Source of the DNA: Clostridia bacterium
GTDB lineage: Bacteria; Bacillota; Clostridia; Christensenellales; UBA3700
Assembly (NCBI GenBank): GCA_016287155.1
Contig: JAEEWC010000035.1
Location: 1-33,591, forward strand
Reading direction: 5' to 3'
Length of the DNA stretch: 33,591 bases
How positions within the stretch are numbered: position 1 is the stretch's first letter; each line of letters starts with the position of its first letter. Below, in pieces: positions 16,281 to 25,057 of the stretch. A program made the translations under genes and the position numbers. The notes beneath the pieces were generated by a model. It was not told where the DNA came from. It searched no databases and saw only the letters and a program-made list of their open reading frames with translations.

Positions 16281-19202
16281 TTATTTTGTCCTATTTAGAA
16301 TTTTTTTAGCACGTTTAATATTTCTATTAAAGAATGCCTTTACTTCCTTGATTAAGTTTGTTATCGCCTCTATCTCTACACGCATAAATAGCATTGTAGG
16401 AACTACGCATACTAACGCGATGACTAGTTTTATTGTCATATTCGATGTCAATGGATACAAGCTGAATATTGAAGCCATGAACGATGTCGTGATACACCAT
16501 ATGAATGCAACTAACATAATTGCCATCAAGAATATTCTTTCCTTTGTGTATGGTAGACATACTTGCATCAATACGATAAATGAAACTGTCGCATAGATAT
16601 ATGTAGCCATTGTTGCAACTTGGCTTGATACGTTATAACCGATGTTGCTGTATGTGTAACTGATTAAAAATACTAATAAAGATATTGTAAAACCAGCAGG
16701 CAGTGCCTTTTTAAAGACTTTGGATAGGAATCCACCAGTAACTCTTTGGTTGTTTGGTTCTAGAGCCAAGAAGAATGATGGAACACCTACGAACAATGCA
16801 CTAACTAATGTTAAATGAATTGCTTCGAATGGATAGCTTAAGCTAAAGATGATACATAGTACTGTCAATAGCGCGCTAAACGTTGTTTTTACTAAGAATA
16901 GTGAGGCTGCTCTTTCGATGTTATTAATAACACGTCTACCTTCGCCTACAACTGATGGAAGTGATGCGAAGTCACTATCTAGTAAAACTAATTGAGCAAC
17001 AGCTCTTGAAGCTTCAGAACCAGCCGCCATAGCAATTGAACAATCTGCTTCTTTTAGCGCCATAACGTCGTTTACACCATCTCCTGTCATACCAACAGTG
17101 TGGCCCTTAGATTTTAAAGCTTGAACTAATTGCTTCTTTTGCTTTGGAGTTACACGACCAAATATTGTGTATTTATCACAAGCGTCGTATACCTTCTCTT
17201 CTGTATCTAATTCTGTAGCATCGATATATTTGTCTGAGCCATCAAGACCAGCTCTTTCAGCAACTTTTGAAACAGTTACTGGGTTATCACCTGAGATAAC
17301 CTTTAGAGTAACTCCTTGCTCAGCGAAATATTCAAATGTTGCTTTTGCATTTTCTCTAATCTTATCGCTAAGTACGATTAGGGCTACGATTGTCATATTA
17401 TGAGGATTCATCTCCTCAGTTAACTTTTCTTTTGATGTAACAAGCGCTAAGACTCTGAAGCCTTCTTTTGCAAAGCCTTCACATTGTTCCTTAACTTCGT
17501 TAAATCTATCCTTTAATACGAATTCTGGAGCACCTACAATGAATGTTCCATTAATTCCAAAGTTAACAGCTGACCACTTTCTTGCAGATGAGAATGGGAT
17601 TGTTTTTATAACTTCAAATTCTGTATCTTGCTTATAGTGTGCTTGGAATGCTTCAAATGTAGCATTGTTTGGTCCAAGTGCCTTAACCATATTTCCTACG
17701 ATATCTTTAATTTGACCGTATTTTTCTGAGAATACTAATTCTTTTTCAACTTGCATTGAACCTTCAGTGATTGTACCTGTCTTATCTAAACATAGTGTAT
17801 CTACTCTGGCTAGTGTTTCAATTGAATACAAATCTTGTACAAGTGTGTTCTTTCTTGCAAGCTTATAAACACCGGCAGCTAAAGCTACAGATGTTAATAC
17901 GATAAGTCCTTCTGGAATCATACCGATAATTGATGATACTGTTCTTGTAACTGTATCTGATAAAACGTGATCGAATACTTGGTAGTTGTTTAAGAACATT
18001 AAAATACCAAGTGGGAAGATTAGAATTGTAACGATTCTAATAATCCAGTTGATAGATTGCATCAACTTTGATTTTGTCTTTTTAAACTTCTTAGCTTCTG
18101 CCAACAATTTAGCTGAATAAGAATTTTCACCAACGGCTGTTACTCTACATGTAGCTTCGCCGGCTTGGATAGTTGAACCTGAATATAGTTCATCTCCACT
18201 CTTTTTATGGATATCATCTGATTCACCGGTCAATAGAGATTCGTTAGCATCACATTCACCGCCTACAACGACACAATCTACAGGAACTTGAGCTCCTTGC
18301 TTTAGAATGATAATATCGTCAAGCGCGATTTGATCGGCTGGAATTGAGAATCTTGATGATACGCTATTTCTATTACGTATTACATCAACAGTTGGCGCTG
18401 TCATAATTGACATCTTTTCCAAAGTCTTTTTAGATCTAACTTCTTGGAAGATACCAATAATCATATTTGCAAATACGATTGCTAAGAATAATGCGTTCTT
18501 TAATTGTCCAAATACTAACACAGCACAACCTAAGAAGAAGTTGATGATATTGAATAGTGTTAGAACGTTTGATCTAAAGATAGCAAAATACGACTTTGTA
18601 ACTACACTCTTTTGTGTGTTTACATAGCCTTTATCTATTCTCTCTTGAAGTTGTGCTTCTGTTAAACCAACTTCAGGATTTGTATCTACTCTATTTAGAG
18701 GAGATTTTAAATATTCTTTTGAAAGTTTTTTCTTCTTTTCTTTTACAGGAGCATCTTGTTTTGGAGCAGTAATAACTTCCTCATCTTGAGCAGGTTCTTG
18801 AGGAATAATTTCAACATTCTCTTGAGGGATAGGAGCATTTATCGTCTCTTGAGGTGCTTCGTACTTCAAATCCATAGTTTCTTGCACTGGAGCCTCTAGA
18901 ACAGGAGCCTCATTTACTTCAACTGGCTTTTGTTCTATTTTCCCCTCAACTTTCTTTGTAGATTTTTTTGGCACACTCTTTTTTGGTTCAGCCTTTTTAA
19001 CTTCTGCCTTTATTGGCTCTGTCTTTTCAACCTCTTGCTTTTTTGGTGCTGCCTTTGGTGTTTCCTTCTTTGGAGTTGCCTTTTTAGGTGCACTAGCTAC
19101 AGGTTCTTTTTTCTTCGCTGGTTCCTTTTTCTCCGTAGCCTTTTTAGCTTGTGTTGTCGCTGCTACGATTGTGGTCTTATTTTTGTCTGTTGTTTTGCTC
19201 AT
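16281..19202 (-). CDS. P-type cation ATPase (CtpE-like) with long Lys/Pro-rich N-terminal extension
   Basis: Membrane pump that moves a cation using ATP. The catalytic part has TGES (about 325-328), the phosphorylation site CLDKTGTIT with Asp473 and TGDGVNDV, plus about ten hydrophobic segments. Membrane motif IIGMIPEGLIVLTSVALAAG has PEGL, as in the CtpE group, for which calcium uptake has been reported in mycobacteria; calcium is therefore a guess. Residues 1 to about 165 are a low-complexity tail of KK, EP, AP and KKE repeats. The start at 19202 has AAGGAG six bases upstream; a 12-codon upstream extension lacks one and overlaps the promoter. It heads the long purine/ribosome block. Confidence 0.9.
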   Translation of the reverse strand: MSKTTDKNKTTIVAATTQAKKATEKKEPAKKKEPVASAPKKATPKKETPKAAPKKQEVEKTEPIKAEVKKAEPKKSVPKKSTKKVEGKIEQKPVEVNEAPVLEAPVQETMDLKYEAPQETINAPIPQENVEIIPQEPAQDEEVITAPKQDAPVKEKKKKLSKEYLKSPLNRVDTNPEVGLTEAQLQERIDKGYVNTQKSVVTKSYFAIFRSNVLTLFNIINFFLGCAVLVFGQLKNALFLAIVFANMIIGIFQEVRSKKTLEKMSIMTAPTVDVIRNRNSVSSRFSIPADQIALDDIIILKQGAQVPVDCVVVGGECDANESLLTGESDDIHKKSGDELYSGSTIQAGEATCRVTAVGENSYSAKLLAEAKKFKKTKSKLMQSINWIIRIVTILIFPLGILMFLNNYQVFDHVLSDTVTRTVSSIIGMIPEGLIVLTSVALAAGVYKLARKNTLVQDLYSIETLARVDTLCLDKTGTITEGSMQVEKELVFSEKYGQIKDIVGNMVKALGPNNATFEAFQAHYKQDTEFEVIKTIPFSSARKWSAVNFGINGTFIVGAPEFVLKDRFNEVKEQCEGFAKEGFRVLALVTSKEKLTEEMNPHNMTIVALIVLSDKIRENAKATFEYFAEQGVTLKVISGDNPVTVSKVAERAGLDGSDKYIDATELDTEEKVYDACDKYTIFGRVTPKQKKQLVQALKSKGHTVGMTGDGVNDVMALKEADCSIAMAAGSEASRAVAQLVLLDSDFASLPSVVGEGRRVINNIERAASLFLVKTTFSALLTVLCIIFSLSYPFEAIHLTLVSALFVGVPSFFLALEPNNQRVTGGFLSKVFKKALPAGFTISLLVFLISYTYSNIGYNVSSQVATMATYIYATVSFIVLMQVCLPYTKERIFLMAIMLVAFIWCITTSFMASIFSLYPLTSNMTIKLVIALVCVVPTMLFMRVEIEAITNLIKEVKAFFNRNIKRAKKILNRTK

Positions 19203-19220
19203 CGCTTGCTCCTTATGTGA

Positions 19221-19243
19221 CGCGTATAATATTAACATACGCG
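19221..19243. promoter_or_regulatory. Candidate operator: perfect dyad around the -10 of the P-type ATPase promoter
   Basis: CGCGTAT (19221-19227) and ATACGCG (19237-19243) are perfect inverted repeats with a nine-base centre that contains the -10 box. A dimeric repressor bound here would block the promoter. The GC-rich arms stand out in an AT-rich intergenic sequence. No regulator gene is next to it. Confidence 0.5.
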
Positions 19244-19257
19244 CGAAATAATGTCAA
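19229..19257 (-). promoter_or_regulatory. Promoter of the P-type ATPase-guaA-purA block
   Basis: TTGACA (19257-19252), 17-base spacer ending TGT, TAATAT (19234-19229). Consensus -35 and extended -10, about 20 bases of leader with AAGGAG before the ATG at 19202. Confidence 0.8.
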
Positions 19258-19274
19258 AAACTATGTTTTATTAA

Positions 19275-19700
19275 CTACAATAATTTGTCGATTGCCTCCA
19301 AATAGCCATCGAATCCTTTGCCCTTTATTTGTTCGATACATGCTGGTGCGATTACTGAATTCTTTCTGAACTCTTCTCTTGTGTTAATGTCAGATATATG
19401 AACCTCAACTGTCTTTATGTTAACGCCTTTAATTGCGTCGTGAATTGCGTATGAATAATGCGTAAATGCGCCAGGATTTATGATGATGCCATCATATTTC
19501 TTGAAATAGCATTCTTGGATACAATCTACTATATCGCCTTCGTGGTTTGATTGGAAAAAGTAAACATCTACGCCCTTTTCTTTAGCGTATGTACCAATAT
19601 AGTTTATTAAATCTTCATATGTCTTGTTTCCGTACACCTCTGGTTCTCTTATCCCAAGCATATTAAGATTAACGCCATTAATGACCATTATCTTTTTCAT
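19275..19700 (-). CDS. aroQ: Type II 3-dehydroquinate dehydratase
   Basis: Dehydrates 3-dehydroquinate to 3-dehydroshikimate, step three of the shikimate pathway, by the type II anti-elimination route. The 141-residue length is normal. Visible residues are Arg18/Tyr23 in GIREPEVYG, the segment IINPGAFTHYSYAIHDA with His81, and the catalytic His101 in VEVHISDINTREEFR. It overlaps the aroE-aroK stop by four bases (ATGA), so the three activities come from one two-gene operon. No terminator is visible between it and the P-type ATPase promoter, so some read-through is possible. Confidence 0.96.
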   Translation of the reverse strand: MKKIMVINGVNLNMLGIREPEVYGNKTYEDLINYIGTYAKEKGVDVYFFQSNHEGDIVDCIQECYFKKYDGIIINPGAFTHYSYAIHDAIKGVNIKTVEVHISDINTREEFRKNSVIAPACIEQIKGKGFDGYLEAIDKLL

Positions 19701-20989
19701 TTCAAAACCTCCACAATTTTCTTTGTATCCAAATCCAATTCACCATAAGGAACTGCCCAATCGCAAATTCTTAGATAAATTGGATAACGCTCATTATACA
19801 TTTGAATTAGATCTTCCTTTCCCTTAATTGATGGGTGTGCATCCAAATCAATTGATGATAGGATTCTATCTAAAGACCTATCTCTTAAAATTAAAATGCC
19901 TGACAATTTCATTGTCAAAACGTTATATTCGTTCAAAACAGCACCGCCGCCTAGCGCTACTATTTTATCTTTCATAAATGCAATCTTTTGAATGGCTTTT
20001 GTTTCCCATTCTCTAAACACTTCTTGTCCCTCAGCTAAAAGCTCAGATAACTTCTTTTTAGATATCTTTTCGATATATTCATCAAGGTCGATAAATTCTC
20101 TATTTAGAGCTTTAGATAAACTCTTGCCAAGTTCAGTTTTACCGCATCCCATCATACCTGTAATGTAGACATTACCATGAGCTTTCTTTTGCTCGATGAT
20201 AGAAATCTCTTTATATACTCTAGATATCATGGAATCCATTTTGATTCCTTGCCAATATCCTTGAGATGTAATACCTTGAGATACAAGCATATATAGACCT
20301 GGGATACACTTCTTACCCATCTTTACGCCAATTTGCATAAGCTTTGTGAAGATTGGGTTATAAACAAGGTCAATTATATATTCATAATTTTCAACGATTG
20401 ATTTATCTACGATACACTTATCTACATTTGGATACATTCCAACTGGAGTTGTGTTGATTAAAACATCACCACGTAAAAATGGTAATTGGTCATAATCTAT
20501 AACCTTTGCACCCTCAATTGTATCCTTGTCTATATTTCTTGCTACAACGTAGATTTCTTTTGCTTTATCTTTTAGATAATAAACAACGCTTCTTGCTGTA
20601 CCACCAGAGCCCATAATAACAAAGACCTTATTTCTTGGCTTGATACCATTTCTAGATAACAATTCTTTAAAGCCCTCAGCATCTGTGTTATAGCCGATTA
20701 ATTTGCCGTTAATGTTGTTTATTGTATTTACTGAGCCAATTGCTCTAACCTCGTCAGATACTTGATCTAAAAGCGAGATAATTCTAACTTTGTATGGAGA
20801 AGATACATTCGCGCCCTTAAAGCCGATTAATAAATCATGGATATCTACATTGTTAAATTCTTCTACTGAAACGTTTACTTTCTCGAAATCCCCATCAAGC
20901 GAATAAATATTGAAAAACATATTATGAACTTCTGGAGCAAGAGAGTGTTCTAGATTGTTACCAATAACGCCATATTTAATCACGCGCAA
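19697..20989 (-). CDS. aroE-aroK: Fused shikimate dehydrogenase and shikimate kinase
   Basis: One 430-residue chain carries steps four and five of the shikimate pathway. Residues 1 to about 265 are AroE: GVIGNNLEHSLAPEVHN, NVSSPYK with the catalytic Lys67, GYNTDAEGF with Asp103, and the NADP-binding GSGGTARSV (128-136). From about 272 it is AroK: Walker A GMMGCGKT (278-285), the shikimate-binding IDLDEY and FREWE, and GGGAV (347-351). No stop or frameshift lies between. The start is uncertain: TTG at 20989 is four bases from GAGG, while GTG at 20983 is ten bases from it and gives the usual MIKYGVIG opening. Confidence 0.94.
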   Translation of the reverse strand: MRVIKYGVIGNNLEHSLAPEVHNMFFNIYSLDGDFEKVNVSVEEFNNVDIHDLLIGFKGANVSSPYKVRIISLLDQVSDEVRAIGSVNTINNINGKLIGYNTDAEGFKELLSRNGIKPRNKVFVIMGSGGTARSVVYYLKDKAKEIYVVARNIDKDTIEGAKVIDYDQLPFLRGDVLINTTPVGMYPNVDKCIVDKSIVENYEYIIDLVYNPIFTKLMQIGVKMGKKCIPGLYMLVSQGITSQGYWQGIKMDSMISRVYKEISIIEQKKAHGNVYITGMMGCGKTELGKSLSKALNREFIDLDEYIEKISKKKLSELLAEGQEVFREWETKAIQKIAFMKDKIVALGGGAVLNEYNVLTMKLSGILILRDRSLDRILSSIDLDAHPSIKGKEDLIQMYNERYPIYLRICDWAVPYGELDLDTKKIVEVLK

Positions 20990-21005
20990 AATACCTCACG
21001 CATTT

Positions 21006-21036
21006 ATTATAAACTAAATATTTAAGTTTTTGTGAA
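21006..21036 (-). promoter_or_regulatory. Possible promoter of aroE-aroK-aroQ
   Basis: TATAAT at 21011-21006 with TTCACA at 21036-21031, a long 19-base spacer. The -10 is perfect; the -35 pairing is uncertain. Confidence 0.45.
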
Positions 21037-21049
21037 AAAGTTTAATTTT

Positions 21050-22414
21050 TTAAGAAATTTTTTCTTGCATATGCTTTTTGACGTCTTTAAAGTAGACATA
21101 CATACCAAGTCCAAGCGAGATTGTTCCACCTACAACCCAGCTCATTGGCACAGCGTAAAATACGCTATTTTGTCCCCATACGCCATTTAGAGAATATGCA
21201 AATATAACTCTTAGAGCAATCGTTAAGAATGTTTGAGTAAAGAAGCACTTTAGCCAGCCAAGCCCACGCATAAATGCCTGATTTTGGAAAATAAGCGTAG
21301 CAAATGTATAGCCATATGCCATATACATTGTGTATGTAACGCCAGCTTCTATTGCTGCTGTTGATTCACTATCTATGAATATATGAACAAGTGGCTTTGC
21401 TAAGAATACCCCAATTAAGGTTATAACCACTGAATTTATTGCCGTTACTATGTAAGTTGATTTATATCCCCTTGCAATTCTATCGTATTTTTGAGCACCA
21501 AGGTTTTGAGAGAAGAATGTTGTCACCGCATTTGTGTAGCCTCTAAATACGATTAAAAGCAATGCATTAATCTTTTCACCTACATTTGCCCCTGCTATAA
21601 AGTCGCTACCATATGTGTTAACTAATCCTTGAACGCAAATTCTTGCAATGTATACAAATGATTGTTGAAGCGCAACTGTTGATGAATATGACAAAACAGA
21701 TTTTGCCATTTGCTTATCAAATACCAAATCTTTGAAAGATAATTTTAAAATCTCAAGTTTTCTATTCGTGTATCCTATTACCATTACAACAGATAACCCT
21801 TCTGCAATGATTGTGGCAAGCGCTGCACCCATAACTCCCATCTTTAGTCCAATAACGAATAATAAATCCAAGATTGCATTAATTGCTGTAGCAATAACTA
21901 AGAAAATTAGAGGCGTTAATGAATTGCCAATTGAACGAATAGCATAGGTATAGAAATTATAGATGAAGGCAAATATATTCCCTGCAAATATGATGTAAAG
22001 ATAAATTGCTGTATCTTCTAAAATTTCTTCTGGAGTGTTTAAAAATCTCAAAAATGGTTTACAAGCAATAATGGCAATTGTAGATACTAAGATTGTAAAT
22101 CCAAGACCAATTATTAAAGCCGTAGATAAAGATCTCTTTAGCCCTACCTTGTCTCCCATTCCAAAATATCTTGCAAAAACTATAGAACTTCCAATAGCAA
22201 AGCCAGTAATCATGTATAAGAATAAATTCATAATTGGCGTTGCTACTCCAATTGCAGCTAAAGCGTTTGTAGATACAAATCTACCTAATATGATGCTATC
22301 TACTGCGTTATAGAGTTGTTGAAGCAAATCTCCTAGAATAAAGAACAAGGAAAAGCCTAATATAACTTTCCCCTCATTTCCCTCTAAAAGATTCGATTTT
22401 GCATTAATCTTCAT
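21050..22414 (-). CDS. MATE family efflux transporter
   Basis: Twelve-helix multidrug/toxin exporter driven by a cation gradient, in the plasma membrane. From the ATG at 22414 it has 454 residues. The N-terminal half shows FFILGDLLQQLYNAVDSIIL and GRFVSTNALAAIGVATPI, and the second half the matching IARICVQGLVNTYG and GANVGEKINALLLI, as in the two pseudo-symmetric MatE domains. Substrate cannot be told from sequence. I choose 22414 because a promoter with a -10 seven bases upstream makes a longer TTG-started form (22450, lying in the -35 box) impossible on that transcript. There is no Shine-Dalgarno, so the message is probably leaderless. Confidence 0.92.
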   Translation of the reverse strand: MKINAKSNLLEGNEGKVILGFSLFFILGDLLQQLYNAVDSIILGRFVSTNALAAIGVATPIMNLFLYMITGFAIGSSIVFARYFGMGDKVGLKRSLSTALIIGLGFTILVSTIAIIACKPFLRFLNTPEEILEDTAIYLYIIFAGNIFAFIYNFYTYAIRSIGNSLTPLIFLVIATAINAILDLLFVIGLKMGVMGAALATIIAEGLSVVMVIGYTNRKLEILKLSFKDLVFDKQMAKSVLSYSSTVALQQSFVYIARICVQGLVNTYGSDFIAGANVGEKINALLLIVFRGYTNAVTTFFSQNLGAQKYDRIARGYKSTYIVTAINSVVITLIGVFLAKPLVHIFIDSESTAAIEAGVTYTMYMAYGYTFATLIFQNQAFMRGLGWLKCFFTQTFLTIALRVIFAYSLNGVWGQNSVFYAVPMSWVVGGTISLGLGMYVYFKDVKKHMQEKIS

Positions 22415-22421
22415 ACAAATA

Positions 22422-22450
22422 ATTATAGAATTATTTAGGAATTTTAACAA
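22422..22450 (-). promoter_or_regulatory. Promoter of the MATE exporter, predicted leaderless
   Basis: TTGTTA (22450-22445), exactly 17 bases, TATAAT (22427-22422), then TATTTGT and the ATG. The start should fall at the base before or the A of the ATG. Confidence 0.7.
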
Positions 22451-22487
22451 TTAGAATTTAAATATTAAAAATATGGACAAAATATAA

Positions 22488-23615
22488 CTATTGATATAGT
22501 CCAAATATCATGTTTTGAACGTGAGAAAAACTATTAACAGTAAAAATTATTTCTTCCTCGCCTTCCTCGTTTTCAACTACCTCTTCTGTATAGTCAGATT
22601 GAGACACATATGAGCCTGTTCCTGATTGAGAATTAGATTTTAAATACCAAGAATTAATTGTTTCTCCAAGATTAGATAAAGTGCCTTTTATACTCCAGAA
22701 TTCTGAAGAGATAAATCTATCCATTTTAGCGCATGCTGGGATATCTAAAACAAATCCTGCGTTTACTAAAATTAAAGCATTGTTAATATATCCATATGTA
22801 TATAAATAGCCAACATATCTTAGGTATGAATCTTGAGAATTTAGAAGGATATAATAAGCAAGTTCATTTGCATCAGCTTCCCTCATTACTCCCTTAGTAT
22901 GGGCTAATTCATGTGCAATAGTTATGCACTTATTGTGCATAGGCATTTGGTAATTATACCCAGGTTCTACTGTTGTGCCAAAGGTTATTCCAGCAATTGA
23001 GAATGCACTCATTAAATATGAAGAAGCAACTTTCTTTGGCGTTGCTGTATATGAGCAATAATAATCACTTGTTAGTTGTCTATCGTATTCTTCTTGGATC
23101 TTTTTTATAAGCTCTTCATCTGTGTATGGACAGATAGTTGCGCCATATTCTGTAAATTGTTGTTGAGATGCTACAGAATGGAAATCTAAAAAGTATCTAA
23201 CAGCAACATCTAATACCTCATCTTTATCCATAACCTCCTCTACTTCATACACATCTAATTTCTCTCTATTGTACATAATAGAAACAGTAGATACATAAAT
23301 TGCAGAAAACATGGAAATAATTAAACAAATAGAAGCAATTAGTCTAATTCCAAGTTCGTTATTTTTATGGACAAAATAGTATATTGCGAAAATTAATAAA
23401 GCTAATAATATAGCTGCCCAGATAAAAGCGGATACTTCAAATACATCAAATTCTACATAATTGAATATTGGACCTACAATTTTTGCCCAATTAAAGTAGA
23501 TATGACGGGTCAACCACTCTGACGCAGCCTCGTCTCTCGAGATAAAAAACATAGCGATTGCAAGCACTATGAATACTGCAGTCGCTATGAATTGATTTCT
23601 CGAAGATTTAGTCAT
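22488..23615 (-). CDS. DUF3810-type membrane metalloprotease-like protein
   Basis: From the ATG at 23615 it has 375 residues: three membrane segments near 10-25, 62-82 and 92-113, then a large soluble domain with the zinc signature HELAH at 235-239 and READANELAYY after it, which can supply the third ligand. This layout fits DUF3810, a family thought to be membrane metallopeptidases without a proven substrate. A Glu/acidic stretch (EEVVENEEGEEEII) lies near the C-terminus. It begins four bases after the pgi stop with no clear Shine-Dalgarno, so coupling to pgi is likely. An ATG 13 codons upstream, inside pgi, is the other possible start. Confidence 0.8.
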   Translation of the reverse strand: MTKSSRNQFIATAVFIVLAIAMFFISRDEAASEWLTRHIYFNWAKIVGPIFNYVEFDVFEVSAFIWAAILLALLIFAIYYFVHKNNELGIRLIASICLIISMFSAIYVSTVSIMYNREKLDVYEVEEVMDKDEVLDVAVRYFLDFHSVASQQQFTEYGATICPYTDEELIKKIQEEYDRQLTSDYYCSYTATPKKVASSYLMSAFSIAGITFGTTVEPGYNYQMPMHNKCITIAHELAHTKGVMREADANELAYYILLNSQDSYLRYVGYLYTYGYINNALILVNAGFVLDIPACAKMDRFISSEFWSIKGTLSNLGETINSWYLKSNSQSGTGSYVSQSDYTEEVVENEEGEEEIIFTVNSFSHVQNMIFGLYQ

Positions 23616-23619
23616 CGAA

Positions 23620-25035
23620 TTACAAGATGTATTTATCTTGCTTTTGTGGAGCATTTGCTAATTCTGCTCTCTTATCGTCGTAACCTGGACGGCCAAGTAA
23701 AGCATATGTAGCGTTCTTACCTTCTTCAACTCCTGGTTGATCGAAAGTATCAATGTTAATCATTGCACCAGCATAAGCTGTTTGTAACATGAATAGATAC
23801 ATTAATTGTCCAAGTGTGAATTCATTTAGGATTGGAAGCATAATTGTGTAATTTTGCTTTCCAGCCTTTGTAATAGCATATTCTGTAGCCTTTCTTTCAG
23901 CTTGGATTAATTCGTTCATTGTATGTCCGCATAGGAAGTTAACGTTTGGATATTCCTTGCAGCCATCTGGAATCTTAACTTCTGTTCTGTATTCGTCAAC
24001 ACCGATAAATGTAATAACCTTATCGAATGGACCAGCTGTATATAATTGAACTTGAGAGTGTTGATCTGTAACACCTAGAGACTTAACTGGAGTTTGACCC
24101 TTGTTGCAAGGTGTTCCATCAAGTTCTACATTCTTACCTAAAGATTCAGCCCATAGTTGGCAATACCAGTCAGCGATGTATTTTAATCCATCAGCATATG
24201 GCATCATAACACCGATATTCTTTCCTTCTTCCATAGCAATAACTTGAAGTGTTGCAAGGATTAGGGCTGGGTTCTTCTTTAAAGAAGCTGAGTTACATGT
24301 TTCATCCATGAATCTAGCGCCTTGAAGCATTCCCTTAATGTCAATACCTGTAACAGCAGCAGCAAGAAGTCCTACTGGAGATAATTCACTGAATCTACCG
24401 CCTACACCATCTGGGATGTAGAATGTCTTGTAGCTTTCTGCCTTAGCAATCTTAATTAGGTTACCCTTTTCTAAAGATGTTGTAGCAATGATATGATTCT
24501 TAGCATCTGCACCTAGCTTTTCCTTTAATATAGCGCTGATGATTAAGTATTGTGTCATTGTTTCTGATGTTGAACCAGACTTTGTAATTACGTTGAACAT
24601 TGTCTTTTTAACATCGATAACATCTAAAAGTGCTGCCATTCTTTCTGGATCTACGTTATCTTCAACATAGAACTTTGGTCCCTTTCTTAATCTTCTTGGT
24701 AAATCATTGTAATGTAAATGATTGATAGCTTGGAATGTAGCGATTGGGCCTAGTGCTGAACCACCAATACCTAATACTACGAAATATTCATAATTCTTTC
24801 TAATTTCTTTAGCTGTTTGAATGATATCTTCAACAACGGCATCTTGCTTATATGGAAGGTCTGCCCATTCCATCATATTCTTGCCCTTTCCAGCTTCAAC
24901 TGCATCAAAAGCAGCCTTTGCCTTGTCAGCCATACCATTAAACTTCTTGTCAGAAATACCCTTGTCGCCTAATGTAGCTTCCATCATGTTGTTGTAATCA
25001 ATTCTGATTTTCATTGTCTTTTTGCTATAACGCAT
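23620..25035 (-). CDS. pgi: Glucose-6-phosphate isomerase
   Basis: Interconverts glucose-6-phosphate and fructose-6-phosphate in glycolysis. The 471-residue protein has the two SIS domains: VVLGIGGSALGP, NVITKSGSTSETMTQYLI (phosphate binding), the GGRFSELSPVGLL segment holding the active-site Arg and Ser region, and DQHSQVQLY with the catalytic-region His. The start at 25035 is fixed by GGAGG six bases upstream; the family homology begins a few residues later. It is 22 bases after the isomerase-like gene and directly before the DUF3810 gene. Confidence 0.96.
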   Translation of the reverse strand: MRYSKKTMKIRIDYNNMMEATLGDKGISDKKFNGMADKAKAAFDAVEAGKGKNMMEWADLPYKQDAVVEDIIQTAKEIRKNYEYFVVLGIGGSALGPIATFQAINHLHYNDLPRRLRKGPKFYVEDNVDPERMAALLDVIDVKKTMFNVITKSGSTSETMTQYLIISAILKEKLGADAKNHIIATTSLEKGNLIKIAKAESYKTFYIPDGVGGRFSELSPVGLLAAAVTGIDIKGMLQGARFMDETCNSASLKKNPALILATLQVIAMEEGKNIGVMMPYADGLKYIADWYCQLWAESLGKNVELDGTPCNKGQTPVKSLGVTDQHSQVQLYTAGPFDKVITFIGVDEYRTEVKIPDGCKEYPNVNFLCGHTMNELIQAERKATEYAITKAGKQNYTIMLPILNEFTLGQLMYLFMLQTAYAGAMINIDTFDQPGVEEGKNATYALLGRPGYDDKRAELANAPQKQDKYIL

Positions 25036-25057
25036 ATGTATCCTCCAAAATGAGTTA

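Noticed and set aside
16231-16596. Plus-strand open frame of 121 codons opposite the P-type ATPase end
   Set aside because: Shadow of the ATPase and guaA starts; no ribosome site and composition of an antisense frame.
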